64,000 nucleotides of DNA from Neisseria sp. (GCF_030530745.1 NZ_JAUMUI010000001.1:44961-108960); one strand, 5' to 3'; numbered from the stretch's first letter, positions 33,636 through 43,361 are shown. A program made the numbers and translations. Notes: generated from the letters alone by a model not told the origin.

Positions 33636-35039
33636 ATGAGCCACTATCCGGTTTTTGCCGATTTAAACCGCCGCGCCGTTTTGCTGGTGGGCGCGGGGCA
33701 TATTGCCGAACGCAAGGCCGAAAGCCTGCTGGCGGCGGGTGCGCAGGTGCGGGTGGCGGCAGAAAAACTCAGCCCGCGCTTTGAAGAATGGCAGCGGCAG
33801 CAGCGCATTATCTGGTTGGGCAAAACTTTTCAGACGGCCTTTTTAGACGGCGTATTCCTGGCCGTGGCCGCCACTAATGACCATGAACTCAACTGGCAGG
33901 TTTTCCAAGCCGCCGAAGCGCGCGGCAAGTTTTGCAACACCGTCGACAACCCCGATTTGTGCTCGTTTACCGTGCCCGCCGTTGTCGACCGCAGCCCGAT
34001 TAAAATCGCCGTGTCCAGCGGCGGCACTTCGCCCGTGCTGGCGCGGCAGTTGCGGCAGGCCATAGAAACGCTGGTGCCGCTGCACACCGGCAAAATGGCC
34101 GCCATCGCAGGCGCATGGCGCACGCGCGTAAAACAGGCCGTCGGCAGCGCAGCCGAACGCCGCCGCTTTTGGGAAACCCTGTTTGCAGGCCGTTTCAGCA
34201 CCTTTGCGGCACAAGGCGACCAAGCCGCCGCCGAAGCCGAATTGCAGGCGCAGCTCAACCATTGGCAGCCCAACCGCGGCGAAGTGGTGCTGGTGGGCGC
34301 AGGCCCGGGCGATGCCGGCCTGCTAACCCTGCACGCCTTGCAGGCCATACAGGCCGCCGACGTGGTGCTGTATGACGCGCTGGTTTCCGACGAAATCATG
34401 GCGATGGTGCGCAAAGACGCCGATAAAATCAGCGTCGGCAAACGCGCAGGCGCGCACCATGTGCAGCAGGAAACCGTCAACCGCCTGCTGGTGGAATACG
34501 CCAGTGAAGGCAGGCGCGTGGTGCGCCTCAAAGGCGGCGACCCCTTCGTATTCGGACGCGGCGGCGAAGAAGCGCAAGTGCTGGCCGAAGCCGGTATCCC
34601 CTACCGCATCGTGCCGGGCGTAACCGCCGCGCTGGGCGCCACCGCCTATGCAGGCATCCCGCTCACCCACCGCGATTCTGCCCAAAGCGCGCTGTTCATC
34701 ACCGGCCATTGCCGCCGCAACGGCGGAGAACCCGATTGGCGCACGCTCGCCCTCGGCAACCAAACGCTGGTGGTGTATATGGGCACGCTCAAAGCCGCCG
34801 ACATCACCGCCAAACTCATCGGACACGGTCGCAGCGCCGACACCCCCGCAGCAGTGGTTTCCAACGGCACCCTGCCCAACCAAAGCGTGCAGACAGGCCG
34901 TCTGAAAGATTTGCCCGCCATGGCCGCGCAAGCCGAACACCCCGCCCTGATGGTTATCGGTGAAGTCGTATCCCTGCGCGACAGCCTGCGCTGGTATGGC
35001 GGCCGCGAGATTCCCACCCAACCTGGGCAAGCCGCCTGA
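33636..35039 (+). CDS. cysG: Siroheme synthase (trifunctional CysG)
   Basis: Converts uroporphyrinogen III to siroheme for sulfite and nitrite reductases. The 467 residues contain an N-terminal precorrin-2 dehydrogenase/ferrochelatase half (VLLVGAGHIAERKAESLL, AATNDHELN, SSGGTSPVLARQLR) and a C-terminal methyltransferase half (GEVVLVGAGPGDAGLLTLHA, RLKGGDPFVFGRGGEEA, GVTAALGATAYAGIPLTHRD). Two uptake sequences are embedded, one encoding FQTAF. hemD, which supplies the substrate, follows. Confidence 0.95.
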   Translation: MSHYPVFADLNRRAVLLVGAGHIAERKAESLLAAGAQVRVAAEKLSPRFEEWQRQQRIIWLGKTFQTAFLDGVFLAVAATNDHELNWQVFQAAEARGKFCNTVDNPDLCSFTVPAVVDRSPIKIAVSSGGTSPVLARQLRQAIETLVPLHTGKMAAIAGAWRTRVKQAVGSAAERRRFWETLFAGRFSTFAAQGDQAAAEAELQAQLNHWQPNRGEVVLVGAGPGDAGLLTLHALQAIQAADVVLYDALVSDEIMAMVRKDADKISVGKRAGAHHVQQETVNRLLVEYASEGRRVVRLKGGDPFVFGRGGEEAQVLAEAGIPYRIVPGVTAALGATAYAGIPLTHRDSAQSALFITGHCRRNGGEPDWRTLALGNQTLVVYMGTLKAADITAKLIGHGRSADTPAAVVSNGTLPNQSVQTGRLKDLPAMAAQAEHPALMVIGEVVSLRDSLRWYGGREIPTQPGQAA

Positions 35040-35060
35040 ACACCACCGCTTGCCGTTTAA

Positions 35061-35102
35061 TTGAGGCCGTCTGAAAAATATCTGTTTTTCTGACGGCCTC
35101 AA
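35061..35102 (+). terminator. DUS hairpin with one mutated arm
   Basis: TTGAGGCCGTCTGAAAAA pairs with TTTTTCTGACGGCCTCAA. The right arm reads TTCTGACGGCCT where the uptake sequence would be TTCAGACGGCCT, leaving one mismatch. It lies 21 bases after the cysG stop. Confidence 0.7.
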
Positions 35103-35155
35103 CCGATATATCATTTAGAACTTTTGCAAGAATCTATTTAGGCCGTCTGAAAACC

Positions 35156-35869
35156 ATGCCGACCATTTTGATTGTGCGCCCCGAAGCACAAGCCGCCGCC
35201 GACATCACCGCCTGCGAAGCCGCAGGCTGGCGCGCGCTGCCGTTCAGCCCGATAAGCCTCGAGCCGGACAACCGCGCCCTGCTCCGCCTCAACGCACAAT
35301 TCCAAGCTGCGCAAGCCGTGTTCTGGGTCAGCCCCGGCGCAGTCGGCACCGCCGCCCCGCATATCGATTTTTCCAACGGGCGCATCGTGCAGATTACCGT
35401 CGGCCGGGCCAGCCGCAACGCCTTGGAAAAATTCTGCCCCCACCCCGTTATCAGCCCCGAAACCGGCAACGACAGCGAAGCCGTGCTGGCGCTGCCGGTG
35501 TGGGAAAGCCTGCCCGCGGGTGCGGAAGTGCTGGTCATCCGCGGCCACGGCGGACGCGGTTTGCTGGCAGACGAACTGCGCCGGCGCGGCTTTGCCGTTA
35601 ATACGGCAGAAGTTTATTTCAGACGGCCCAAGCCTTTGGATTGGCAGGTTTTCGAAGCCGAAAAGCCCCAAGCCGCCTACATCACTTCCGTCGAAATGGT
35701 GCGCGAACTGTTCGCCCAAGCGCCGGACAGAATCACCCAAGTTTTAAGAACCTTGTTATACTTCACCCATCACCCGCGCATCGCCGATGCCCTCCGCAGC
35801 GCCGGAGCGCAACGAATCGAGCTGGTCGAACGCTTGAACCCGCATTCACTCGTGTCTGCTGCCATTTAA
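35156..35869 (+). CDS. hemD: Uroporphyrinogen-III synthase
   Basis: Closes and inverts ring D of hydroxymethylbilane. This family is poorly conserved; the 237 residues begin PTILIVRPEAQAAADITACE, with VFWVSPGAV, LVIRGHGGRGLLADELRRRG and ITSVEMVRELF, matching the two-domain HemD plan. The ATG follows an uptake sequence directly (GGCCGTCTGAAAACC) and no good ribosome site is visible. hemX and hemY follow, as in E. coli, which supports the call. hemC is not in this window. Confidence 0.87.
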   Translation: MPTILIVRPEAQAAADITACEAAGWRALPFSPISLEPDNRALLRLNAQFQAAQAVFWVSPGAVGTAAPHIDFSNGRIVQITVGRASRNALEKFCPHPVISPETGNDSEAVLALPVWESLPAGAEVLVIRGHGGRGLLADELRRRGFAVNTAEVYFRRPKPLDWQVFEAEKPQAAYITSVEMVRELFAQAPDRITQVLRTLLYFTHHPRIADALRSAGAQRIELVERLNPHSLVSAAI

Positions 35870-35910
35870 TTGCCAACAGGCTTTAAACCATGCGCCTCAC
35901 GGAGCAACGA

Positions 35911-37416
35911 ATGAACGAACCCAACGGAAACACCCCCGAAAACACACCGGAGCAGCCCAAACAGCTGCTGGTGGTTTCTTCAGACGGCACCGTCAGGCCG
36001 TCTGAAAATCCCGAAAACGGCGAACCTGCCGAAAGCGGCAGCCTCAAAAAAACCAAAGTTCCGAAATATTCCGACAACAACAAAGGTTTTGCCGCCGCCG
36101 CACCCAACAACCCCGAACCCGCAGGAAACCTTCTTATGTCTGAATCGAAAAACCCCCAGCCCCTCGTTACCCCCGTGGTAATCAAGCAGTCATCGGGCAG
36201 GGCCGTAGCCGTTGTGGCGCTGGCCCTGTCGGTGTTGGCTTTGGGCGCAGGCGGCTTTCTGTTCGTACAGGGCCAGAATCTTCTGAAAAACCAAGAGCTC
36301 GACTTCAACCAAAAAATCGACAAAGCCGCGCTGGGCGAATCCGGCAACGCTTCCATGCTTCAAGACGCCCTGCGCAAACAAAACGAAAGCCAGGCGGTGT
36401 TAGACCAGATTATCAGCAACCAAAAGCAGAACGCCGATAAAATCGCCGCCGCCAACCGCGCCTACCAAGAGCTGCTCAAAGGCCGCGCCGACTGGCTGGT
36501 CGATGAAACCGAAACCATGCTCAATCTGGCTTCGCAGCAGCTGCTGCTCACCGGCAACGTGCCCGCCGCCGTTACCGTGCTCGAAAATATCGAAAACCGC
36601 TTAAGCCGTTTCGACCACCCCGAGCTGCTGCCCGTCAAACAAGCCGTAGCCAATGATTTGACCGCACTGAAAAACCGCCCCTATCTCGACACTTCCGCAG
36701 CCTCGCTGCGCCTGAGCCGTTTGGAAGCCGCCGCAGCCGGCCTGCCGCTCACCGTCGACGGCACCCTGAAACCCGGCCGGGCCGCACCGCAGGCCGCCGC
36801 ACCCGCCGCCAACCTTTCGTGGTGGGAAAACGCCTGGCAGAAATCGCTCGCCGCCCTGAAAGGCATGGTGGAAGTGCGCCGCCTGAACAATAACGACGCC
36901 ATGCTGATGGCGCCCGATCAAGCCTATTTCGTGCGCGAAAACCTGCGCCTGCGCCTGCTCGATGCGCGCACCGCCCTCTTGCAGCACAACAGCGAAGTGT
37001 ATCTCAACGATTTAAACAGCGCCGAAGCCGCCGTAAAACAGTATTTCGACACTTCTTCGCCCGCCACCCAATCCTGGCTGCGCGAAGCGGGCGATTTGAA
37101 AGCGCTCGATTTGCGCGCCGTGGCCGACGATGCACTGAAAAACAGCCTTGCCGCCGTGCGCAGCTATCAGGAAACCGTGCGCCCCAGCCGCCCCGCCGTG
37201 CTGCCTGAAGCCTCATCCGCCCCAGCCGCCTCAGCGGCGGCTTCCGCCCCCGCCGGACCGGCGCAGGCATCCGCACCCGGGCCTGTTACGCCCTCCTCCC
37301 CTTCCACTCTCACCCCCAAACCCGAAGAAGCATCCAAACCCGTAAAACCGGCCACCGTGCCGGGTGTGCGCAAACCTGCGGCTGATCAGGCTGAAGTGAA
37401 AGGAGAACGCGCATGA
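35911..37416 (+). CDS. hemX: HemX-like membrane protein (uroporphyrinogen-III C-methyltransferase-related)
   Basis: Encoded between hemD and hemY in many proteobacteria; the role is probably structural in tetrapyrrole synthesis. The 501 residues have a long polar N-terminus (1-95), one membrane helix (AVAVVALALSVLALGAGGFLF), a coiled-coil periplasmic part ending in a domain with ETMLNLASQQLLLTGN and NDAMLMAPDQAYFVRENLRL, and a Pro/Ala-rich tail. It lacks methyltransferase motifs, despite the family's name. GGAG precedes ATG 35911. An inverted DUS pair lies within its 5' part. Its end overlaps hemY by 4 bases. Confidence 0.87.
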   Translation: MNEPNGNTPENTPEQPKQLLVVSSDGTVRPSENPENGEPAESGSLKKTKVPKYSDNNKGFAAAAPNNPEPAGNLLMSESKNPQPLVTPVVIKQSSGRAVAVVALALSVLALGAGGFLFVQGQNLLKNQELDFNQKIDKAALGESGNASMLQDALRKQNESQAVLDQIISNQKQNADKIAAANRAYQELLKGRADWLVDETETMLNLASQQLLLTGNVPAAVTVLENIENRLSRFDHPELLPVKQAVANDLTALKNRPYLDTSAASLRLSRLEAAAAGLPLTVDGTLKPGRAAPQAAAPAANLSWWENAWQKSLAALKGMVEVRRLNNNDAMLMAPDQAYFVRENLRLRLLDARTALLQHNSEVYLNDLNSAEAAVKQYFDTSSPATQSWLREAGDLKALDLRAVADDALKNSLAAVRSYQETVRPSRPAVLPEASSAPAASAAASAPAGPAQASAPGPVTPSSPSTLTPKPEEASKPVKPATVPGVRKPAADQAEVKGERA

Positions 37417-38639
37417 GGGGGCTGATTTGGATTATCGTATTGTTCGCCGCCGCCGTGGGCCTGGCGGTTGCCGCCGGCTCTTATAACGGCAACGTGTATG
37501 TGGTGGTGGATCAAACCCTGCTGCGCATTAACCTGCACGCCTTCATTCTCGGCCTGATTGCGCTGGTGGTGGTGCTGTATCTGCTGGTACGCCTGATTGC
37601 CGCCATCCTCAACGTGCCTGGCCGTATGCAGCGCTTCGGCACCGCGCGCAAAGGCCGCCAGGCCGCCCACGCGCTCAACAACGCCGGTTTAGCATATTTC
37701 GAAGGCAAGTTCCAAAAAGCCGAACAGGAAGCCGCCAAAGTGCTGGCCAACAAAGAAGCGGGCGACAACCGCACGCTGGCGCTGATGCTGGGCGCGCACG
37801 CCGCCGACCAGATGGACGACACCGCCCTGCGCGACCGTTATCTGAAAGATATCGAACCGCTGCCCGCCAAACAGCAGCTTTCGCGCCATCTGCTTTTGGC
37901 CGAATCCGCACTCGGCCGCCGCGACTACCCCGCCGCCGAAAACCACCTTGCCGCCGCCGCGCAAACCAACCCCGGCCTCACCCGCCTGGTGCGCCTGCAA
38001 CTGCGTTACGCCTTCGACAAAGGCAATGCGCCCGATGTGCTCGACAAAGCCGACAAACTGGTTAAAGCCGGCGCAATCAGCGATTACGAAGCCGAACGGT
38101 ACCAAGGCTGGGCCTACCGCCGCCTGCTGGCGCAGGCCTCCGACGCGGGCGGCCTGAAAGCCTGCCTGAAACGCATTCCCGAAAGCCTCAAAGCAGGCGG
38201 TTTGTGCGTGCCGGTTGCCGAAAAATACCAGCGTTTGGGCATGTATGCCCAAGCCGTGAAATGGGTGAGCGTGTATTACCCGAAAACGCAGCAAACCGAG
38301 CTTTTGGAACCGCTGGTTGAAAGTGTGCGCTTTTTGGGCGACAAAGAACAGCGCCGCGCCATCGATACCGCCGACGGCTGGCTGCAGGCCCACCCCGACA
38401 ACGCCCCCCTGCTGATGTATCTCGGCCGGCTTGCCTACGACAAACAGTTATGGGGCAAAGCGCAGGGCTACCTCGAAGCCAGCATCGCCCTCAAACCCGA
38501 AGTGCCCGCCCGCCTGGCGCTGGCCAAAGTGTTCGATGCCGCCGAAGAGCCTGAAAAAGCCGAAACGCAGCGCAAGCTGGCGCTGGAAAGCATGATGCAC
38601 GACGAAGACGAAACCGCGCTTCTGCCCGCACACAAATAA
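37413..38639 (+). CDS. hemY: HemY-like protein (TPR, inner membrane)
   Basis: Membrane protein with two N-terminal helices (IWIIVLFAAAVGLAVAAGSY and AFILGLIALVVVLYLLVRLI) and a long TPR-type cytosolic or periplasmic domain, 408 residues in all. KGRQAAHALNNAGLAYFEG and several Ala-rich helix pairs show the repeats. It is the HemY of the hemCDXY type, not the protoporphyrinogen oxidase of the same name. It starts in an ATGA overlap with hemX, so the two are translationally coupled. Confidence 0.9.
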   Translation: MRGLIWIIVLFAAAVGLAVAAGSYNGNVYVVVDQTLLRINLHAFILGLIALVVVLYLLVRLIAAILNVPGRMQRFGTARKGRQAAHALNNAGLAYFEGKFQKAEQEAAKVLANKEAGDNRTLALMLGAHAADQMDDTALRDRYLKDIEPLPAKQQLSRHLLLAESALGRRDYPAAENHLAAAAQTNPGLTRLVRLQLRYAFDKGNAPDVLDKADKLVKAGAISDYEAERYQGWAYRRLLAQASDAGGLKACLKRIPESLKAGGLCVPVAEKYQRLGMYAQAVKWVSVYYPKTQQTELLEPLVESVRFLGDKEQRRAIDTADGWLQAHPDNAPLLMYLGRLAYDKQLWGKAQGYLEASIALKPEVPARLALAKVFDAAEEPEKAETQRKLALESMMHDEDETALLPAHK

Positions 38640-38666
38640 ACTCTGCACTGTTCGAACCACCCGTAC

Positions 38667-38695
38667 AGGCCGTCTGAAACTCCTTCAGACGGCCT
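38667..38695 (+). terminator. DUS hairpin after hemY
   Basis: Facing 12-base uptake sequences around a 5-base loop, 27 bases after the hemY stop and before hemE. Confidence 0.7.
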
Positions 38696-38720
38696 TATCC
38701 CGAACAACCGAAAGATAGAT

Positions 38721-39785
38721 ATGCCCACTTTGAAAAACGACACCTTCCTGCGCGCCCTGCTCAAACAACCCGTCGAATACACCCCCGTGTGGATGATGCG
38801 CCAGGCGGGCCGCTACCTGCCCGAATACAAAGCCACCCGCGCGCGCGCCGGCAGCTTTCTCGATTTATGCAAAAACACCGAACTGGCCACCGAAGTAACC
38901 ATACAGCCACTGGAACGTTTCGATTTGGACGCCGCGATTCTGTTTTCCGACATTCTCACCGTGCCCGACGCCATGGGCTTGGGCCTGTATTTTGCCGAAG
39001 GAGAAGGCCCGAAATTCGAGCGGCCGCTGCAGCACGAAGCCGACATCGCCAAACTTGCCGTACCCGACATGGCCAAGCTGCAATATGTGTTCAATGCCGT
39101 ATCTTCCATCCGCCGCGCCTTAAACGGCCGCGTGCCCCTAATCGGCTTTTCCGGCAGCCCGTTCACACTGGCCTGCTATATGGTGGAAGGCGGCGGCAGC
39201 AAAGAATTCCGAACCGTCAAAACCATGATGTATTCGCGCCCCGATTTGCTGCACAAAATCTTAGACACCAACGCGCAGGCCGTTACCGCCTATCTCAACG
39301 CCCAAATCGACGCCGGCGCGCAAGCCGTGCAGATTTTCGACACATGGGGCGGCGTATTGAGCGACGCAGCCTTTGAAGAGTTCAGCCTGCGCTATATGAA
39401 ACAGATTTCAGACGGCCTCAAGCGCGAAAGCGAAGGCCGCCGCGTGCCGCTGATTGTGTTCACCAAAGGCGGCGGCCTGTGGCTGGAAAAAATGGCCGCC
39501 ATCGGCGCCGACGCACTGGGTTTGGATTGGACGTGCAACATCGGCGAAGCCCGCAGGCGCGTGGGCGGCCAAGTTGCCCTGCAAGGCAATTTCGACCCCT
39601 TCGCCCTCTTCGGCACGCCCGAGAGCATCCGCGCCGAAGTTTCGCGCATTCTGGCCGCCTACGGCAGCGGCAGCGGCCATGTGTTCAACCTCGGCCACGG
39701 CATCAACCAACACGCCGACCCCGAACACGCCAAGATACTGGTGGACGCCGTGCACGAATTGTCGCACCCGTATCACCAACCGTAA
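38721..39785 (+). CDS. hemE: Uroporphyrinogen decarboxylase
   Basis: Decarboxylates the four acetate groups of uroporphyrinogen III to give coproporphyrinogen III. The 354-residue protein contains [36 protein letters not shown] with the catalytic Asp, [19 protein letters not shown] and [15 protein letters not shown]. The start ATG 38721 lies just after a GAAAGA stretch. It completes the tetrapyrrole cluster; an uptake sequence inside encodes ISDGL. Confidence 0.97.
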   Translation: MPTLKNDTFLRALLKQPVEYTPVWMMRQAGRYLPEYKATRARAGSFLDLCKNTELATEVTIQPLERFDLDAAILFSDILTVPDAMGLGLYFAEGEGPKFERPLQHEADIAKLAVPDMAKLQYVFNAVSSIRRALNGRVPLIGFSGSPFTLACYMVEGGGSKEFRTVKTMMYSRPDLLHKILDTNAQAVTAYLNAQIDAGAQAVQIFDTWGGVLSDAAFEEFSLRYMKQISDGLKRESEGRRVPLIVFTKGGGLWLEKMAAIGADALGLDWTCNIGEARRRVGGQVALQGNFDPFALFGTPESIRAEVSRILAAYGSGSGHVFNLGHGINQHADPEHAKILVDAVHELSHPYHQP

Positions 39786-39821
39786 GAAAACTTAAACACC
39801 TGCAAAACAAAACACCTGCGT

Positions 39822-39904
39822 CATACTCGGGCTTGACCCGAGTATCTCACTTTCTTAAAAAATTCATGAAAGCCAAAAAGATACTCGGGCCAGGCCCGAG
39901 TATG
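39822..39904. repeat. Composite hairpin repeat, ATACTCGGG type
   Basis: Two 23-bp palindromes, 39823-39845 and 39881-39903 (second with CCAGG centre), facing the spacer TTTCTTAAAAAATTCATG. No ACCTTTGCAAAA edges are clear on either side, so this copy is trimmed. It lies between hemE and the convergent tatD gene and may act as a terminator. Confidence 0.7.
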
Positions 39905-39946
39905 ACGTATGTAAATTTTCTTAAGTTGGTTAGCTATCCAACCCCG

Positions 39947-40714
39947 TCAAAACCCGCCGACCTTTTCCAACAAAGCATTAACATTCCGTTCGGTTTGCGC
40001 CGCCACCTCTTCCGGCGCAATACCCCGCAGCTGCGCGGTGATAACGGCGATTTCACGCACGTTGGCCGGTGTGTTCACCGTGTTTTTCAGCATAAACGGG
40101 CTGTCCGTTTCCAACACGATGTCTTCCGGCGGCAGTTCGGCCGCCGCCCTGCGGGCTTTGCGCGCGGCCGGGTTGAGCAGCAGCGAGCCTATGCCGATTT
40201 TGAACCCGCAGCCCGTGAGTGCCCGCGCCTCTTCCAAACTGCCGGAAAACGCATGGGCGATACCGCCCTGCGTGAAACGGCAGTTTTTCACCGACCGCAC
40301 CACGGCAGCCGTGGCTTTCAGGTTATGGATAATCACCGGACGGCGCAGCCGCTGCGCCAAAACAAGCTGCCGCTCGAACACCGCAACCTGCCGCAGCCGC
40401 TGTTCCTGCGTTTGCGCCCTGCCGTAATCCAAACCGATTTCACCCGCCAACGCCTGCGGGTGTTGCGCCAACCACTGCTCAAGATCTGCAAAATCACTTT
40501 CCGCAGCCGCATCGGCAAACCACGGGTGGATGCCGAACGCAATATGCACCGACGGCAGGGCCGATAAAGCCGCCACGTCGGCAAAATCCCCGCGCTGCGT
40601 GGCAGGCACGATAAAGCGGCACACACCGGCTGCGCGGGCGGCGGCCAAAACCTGCGGCAGGCTGCCGAGCAAGGCGGAATCGGCAAGGTGGCAGTGGGTG
40701 TCGGTTAACTGCAT
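39947..40714 (-). CDS. TatD family metal-dependent hydrolase (putative DNase)
   Basis: TIM-barrel hydrolase of 255 residues: DTHCHLADSALLG near the start with metal-binding His, FGIHPWFADA, GEIGLDYGRA with Glu and Asp, HNLKATAA, GIAHAFSG and VLETDSPFML. This set is that of YcfH/TatD relatives, thought to act as 3'-5' exonucleases or DNA-repair enzymes. ATG 40714 is chosen over a TTG at 40729. It lies downstream of the fdx gene on the same strand, with a DUS pair and half a hairpin repeat between them. Confidence 0.9.
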   Translation of the reverse strand: MQLTDTHCHLADSALLGSLPQVLAAARAAGVCRFIVPATQRGDFADVAALSALPSVHIAFGIHPWFADAAAESDFADLEQWLAQHPQALAGEIGLDYGRAQTQEQRLRQVAVFERQLVLAQRLRRPVIIHNLKATAAVVRSVKNCRFTQGGIAHAFSGSLEEARALTGCGFKIGIGSLLLNPAARKARRAAAELPPEDIVLETDSPFMLKNTVNTPANVREIAVITAQLRGIAPEEVAAQTERNVNALLEKVGGF

Positions 40715-40747
40715 GGCAACAACTTTCAAATAACTGCGGCAATCATA

Positions 40748-40788
40748 TCAGGCCGTCTGAAAGCGGCAAAATCTTTCAGACGGCCTGA
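40748..40788 (-). terminator. DUS hairpin between fdx and tatD
   Basis: TCAGGCCGTCTGAAAG and its complement form 16-base arms around a 9-base loop. It lies upstream of tatD, about 70 bases past the fdx stop, and so would end fdx transcripts. Confidence 0.65.
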
Positions 40789-40814
40789 GCATTTGTTATT
40801 TTTATAACAGACAA

Positions 40815-40845
40815 AAAGACACCCGGGTCAAGCCCGGGTATGACG
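40815..40845. repeat. Single ATACCCGGG-type hairpin
   Basis: One palindrome, ACACCCGGGTCAAGCCCGGG plus TAT (40819-40841), just past the fdx stop. It is a remnant of the two-hairpin repeat and may help end fdx transcription. Confidence 0.55.
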
Positions 40846-40855
40846 CAGGTATCAG

Positions 40856-41197
40856 TTAATGATGTTCGCGGGCGTGGTTGATGGTGTATTTCGGGATTTC
40901 CACCACCAAATCTTCGCCCGCCACTTTAGCCTGGCAGCTCAGGCGCGACTCGGCCTCCAAGCCCCATGCCTGGTCGAGCAGGTCTTCTTCGATTTCTCCC
41001 GGTTCTTCCAAGCTGTCGAAACCTTTGCGCACGATAACGTGGCAGGTGGTGCAGGCGCAGGATTTTTCGCAGGCGTGGTCGATTTCGATGTCGTTGCTAA
41101 GCAGCAGGTCGCAGATGGTTTGCCCTTCGGGAGCGTTTTCTATGGTTTTGCCTTCGGGGCAGAGTTCGGCATGGGGGAGTACGGTTACTTTCGGCAT
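40856..41197 (-). CDS. fdx: ISC-type [2Fe-2S] ferredoxin
   Basis: Electron carrier for iron-sulfur cluster assembly. The 113-residue protein holds the ligands C43, C49, C52 (DHACEKSCACTTCHV) and C88 (RLSCQAK), spacing C-x5-C-x2-C-x35-C, typical of adrenodoxin-type Fdx. It follows hscA on the same strand, the usual isc order, but the 200-base gap contains a Correia element. iscS, iscU, iscA and hscB are not in the window. Confidence 0.94.
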   Translation of the reverse strand: MPKVTVLPHAELCPEGKTIENAPEGQTICDLLLSNDIEIDHACEKSCACTTCHVIVRKGFDSLEEPGEIEEDLLDQAWGLEAESRLSCQAKVAGEDLVVEIPKYTINHAREHH

Positions 41198-41268
41198 GGT
41201 GTGTCGGTTCTTTCTGATGATATTTTTGATTAAATAAGGTTTTCAGACGGCCTGTAAAGGCTTAATGA

Positions 41269-41372
41269 TATAGTGAATCCGCTTACTTCGGTACAAGGCA
41301 GCAAGCCGAAGACAATACAGATAGTACGGCAAGGCGCGGCAACGCCGTAACGGAGTAAGCGGATTCACTATA
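41269..41372. repeat. Correia-type element, short form (104 bp)
   Basis: Ends TATAGTGAATCCGCTTAC and GTAAGCGGATTCACTATA are exact inverted repeats. The interior has CAATACAGATAGTACGG and GGCAACGCCGTAACGG, with the central hairpin of long copies missing. It lies between hscA and fdx. A minus-strand TTGTAC (41291-41296), 18 bases, TATATC (41267-41272) points towards fdx. Confidence 0.88.
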
Positions 41373-41397
41373 TTTCTTTCGAGGCCGTCTGAAACCG

Positions 41398-43260
41398 TCA
41401 AAGCTCTTCTACGTTTTTACCCGCCAGCGCACGCCGGATATTGCGGTTCATGCGCTTGGCGGCAAAGTCGTCGGTGGCGTGTCCGAGGGCTGATACGGCG
41501 GCGCGGATGGCTTCGGCGCTGCCGGTTTGCATTTGGTTTTCCAGCTCGGCAACGGCCGTCTGAACGGCGTGCAGGCCGTTTTCGTCGAGCAGGTCGCCGT
41601 CGAGTTCGAGCGCGGCTTTCACCGCTGCGGTTAAGCCTTCGGCTTCCACCACGGCTTCGGCGCGGGCGCGGGCGGCCATGTCGTCGGAAGCGTTGGCCAT
41701 GCTCTCTTTCAGCATACGGGTGATGGTTTCGTCGTCCAGCCCGTAGGAAGGTTTCACTTCGATTTGCGCCTGCACGCCGGTGGATTGTTCGCGGGCAGAC
41801 ACGGAAAGCAGGCCGTCGGCGTCCACTTGGAAGGTTACACGGATACGCGCGGCGCCCGCCACCATCGGCGGAATGCCGCGCAGGGTAAATTTGGCGAGGC
41901 TGCGGCAGTCGGCCACCAGCTCGCGCTCGCCCTGCACCACGTGGATGGTCATGGCGGTTTGGCCGTCTTTAAAGGTGGTGAATTCCTGTGCGCGGGCGGT
42001 GGGCAGGGTGCTGTTGCGGGGAATGATTTTTTCAACCAATCCGCCGTAGGTTTCGAGGCCGAGCGACAAGGGGGTAACGTCGAGCAGCAGCCATTCGCCG
42101 TCGTTTTTGTTGCCCGCCAGCACGTTGGCCTGCATGGCGGCGCCCAGCGCCACCACTTCGTCGGGGTTGAGGTTGTTGAGCGGGGTTTGGCCGAAATAGG
42201 TGGCGACGGCCTGCTGCACATGGGGCATGCGGGTGGCGCCGCCCACCATAATCACGCCCTTGATGCCGGCTTTGCTTACCCCCGCATCTTTCAGCGCCTG
42301 TTTCACCGGCTCGATGGTTTTGGCCACCAAGTGTTGGGTAAGGTTTTGGAATTCTTGGCGGGTAATGGTGCTGTCGACCTTGCGGCCGTCTGAAAGTGCT
42401 GCCTGAATGGTGGTGCTGTTGTCGGTGGTTAGGGCTTCTTTGGCGGCGCGGGCGAGGCTTAACAGCAGTTGGCTGTCTTGCTCGTTGAGCTGCGAGAGCT
42501 TGTTTTGTTCGAGCAGGTGGCAGAACAGGCGGTGGTCGAAATCATCGCCGCCCAGCGCACTGTTGCCGCCGGTGGCTTTCACTTCGAACAACCCTTTCGA
42601 CAATTGCAGCACGGATACGTCGAACGTGCCGCCGCCGAGGTCGTACACCACAAACGTGCCTTCGGAGGCGTTGTCCAAACCGTAGGCGATGGCGGCGGCG
42701 GTCGGCTCGTTGAGCAGGCGCAAAACGTTCAAACCGGCCAGGCGCGCGGCATCTTTGGTGGCTTGGCGCTGGGCGTCGTCGAAATAGGCGGGCACGGTAA
42801 TCACCGCGCCGGTAAGCTCGCCGCCGAGGGCATTTTCGGCGCGTGTTTTGAGGGCGCGCAGAATTTCGGCGGAAACGTCTATCGGCGTTTTCGCGCCCTG
42901 GCGGGTTTGCATTTCGATAATGCGTTCGTTGCTGCCGAAGCGGTAAGGCAGATAATGGCTGTCTTGCTTCAGATCGGCCAGCGTGCGGCCGATTAGGCGT
43001 TTGGCCGACGAAATGGTGTTGAGCGGGTCGATTTTTTGGGCTTTGAGCGCGTCGTAGCCGGTTTCGGTGCGCGCTTCTTCGCAATAGCGCACCACCGAAG
43101 GCAGGGTTACGCGGCCTTGTTCGTCGGCAATGCACGCGGCGCTGCCGCTTTTTACCGTGGCGACCAGGCTGTTGGTGGTGCCCAAATCGATGCCAACGGC
43201 CAAACGGTGCTGGTGCGGTGCGGCCGACATTCCGGGTTCGGCGATTTGCAGAAGTGCCAT
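41398..43260 (-). CDS. hscA: Fe-S protein assembly chaperone HscA
   Basis: Hsp70-type chaperone that with HscB helps transfer clusters from IscU. The 620-residue protein begins [20 protein letters not shown], close to E. coli HscA, then [41 protein letters not shown] and [13 protein letters not shown]. The shortened C-terminal lid fits HscA rather than DnaK. fdx follows after a Correia element; hscB is not upstream, where the divergent hpnD lies instead. Two uptake sequences are embedded. Confidence 0.97.
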   Translation of the reverse strand: MALLQIAEPGMSAAPHQHRLAVGIDLGTTNSLVATVKSGSAACIADEQGRVTLPSVVRYCEEARTETGYDALKAQKIDPLNTISSAKRLIGRTLADLKQDSHYLPYRFGSNERIIEMQTRQGAKTPIDVSAEILRALKTRAENALGGELTGAVITVPAYFDDAQRQATKDAARLAGLNVLRLLNEPTAAAIAYGLDNASEGTFVVYDLGGGTFDVSVLQLSKGLFEVKATGGNSALGGDDFDHRLFCHLLEQNKLSQLNEQDSQLLLSLARAAKEALTTDNSTTIQAALSDGRKVDSTITRQEFQNLTQHLVAKTIEPVKQALKDAGVSKAGIKGVIMVGGATRMPHVQQAVATYFGQTPLNNLNPDEVVALGAAMQANVLAGNKNDGEWLLLDVTPLSLGLETYGGLVEKIIPRNSTLPTARAQEFTTFKDGQTAMTIHVVQGERELVADCRSLAKFTLRGIPPMVAGAARIRVTFQVDADGLLSVSAREQSTGVQAQIEVKPSYGLDDETITRMLKESMANASDDMAARARAEAVVEAEGLTAAVKAALELDGDLLDENGLHAVQTAVAELENQMQTGSAEAIRAAVSALGHATDDFAAKRMNRNIRRALAGKNVEEL

Positions 43261-43361
43261 GTTTTGTGTGCCTTTTGAGTAATCTATTTTTAATCGGCGC
43301 GTATTTTAGCAGATTTGGCGCGGGTAGTTGAGTGATTTTGTCGGGAATACGGGTGCTTAAA

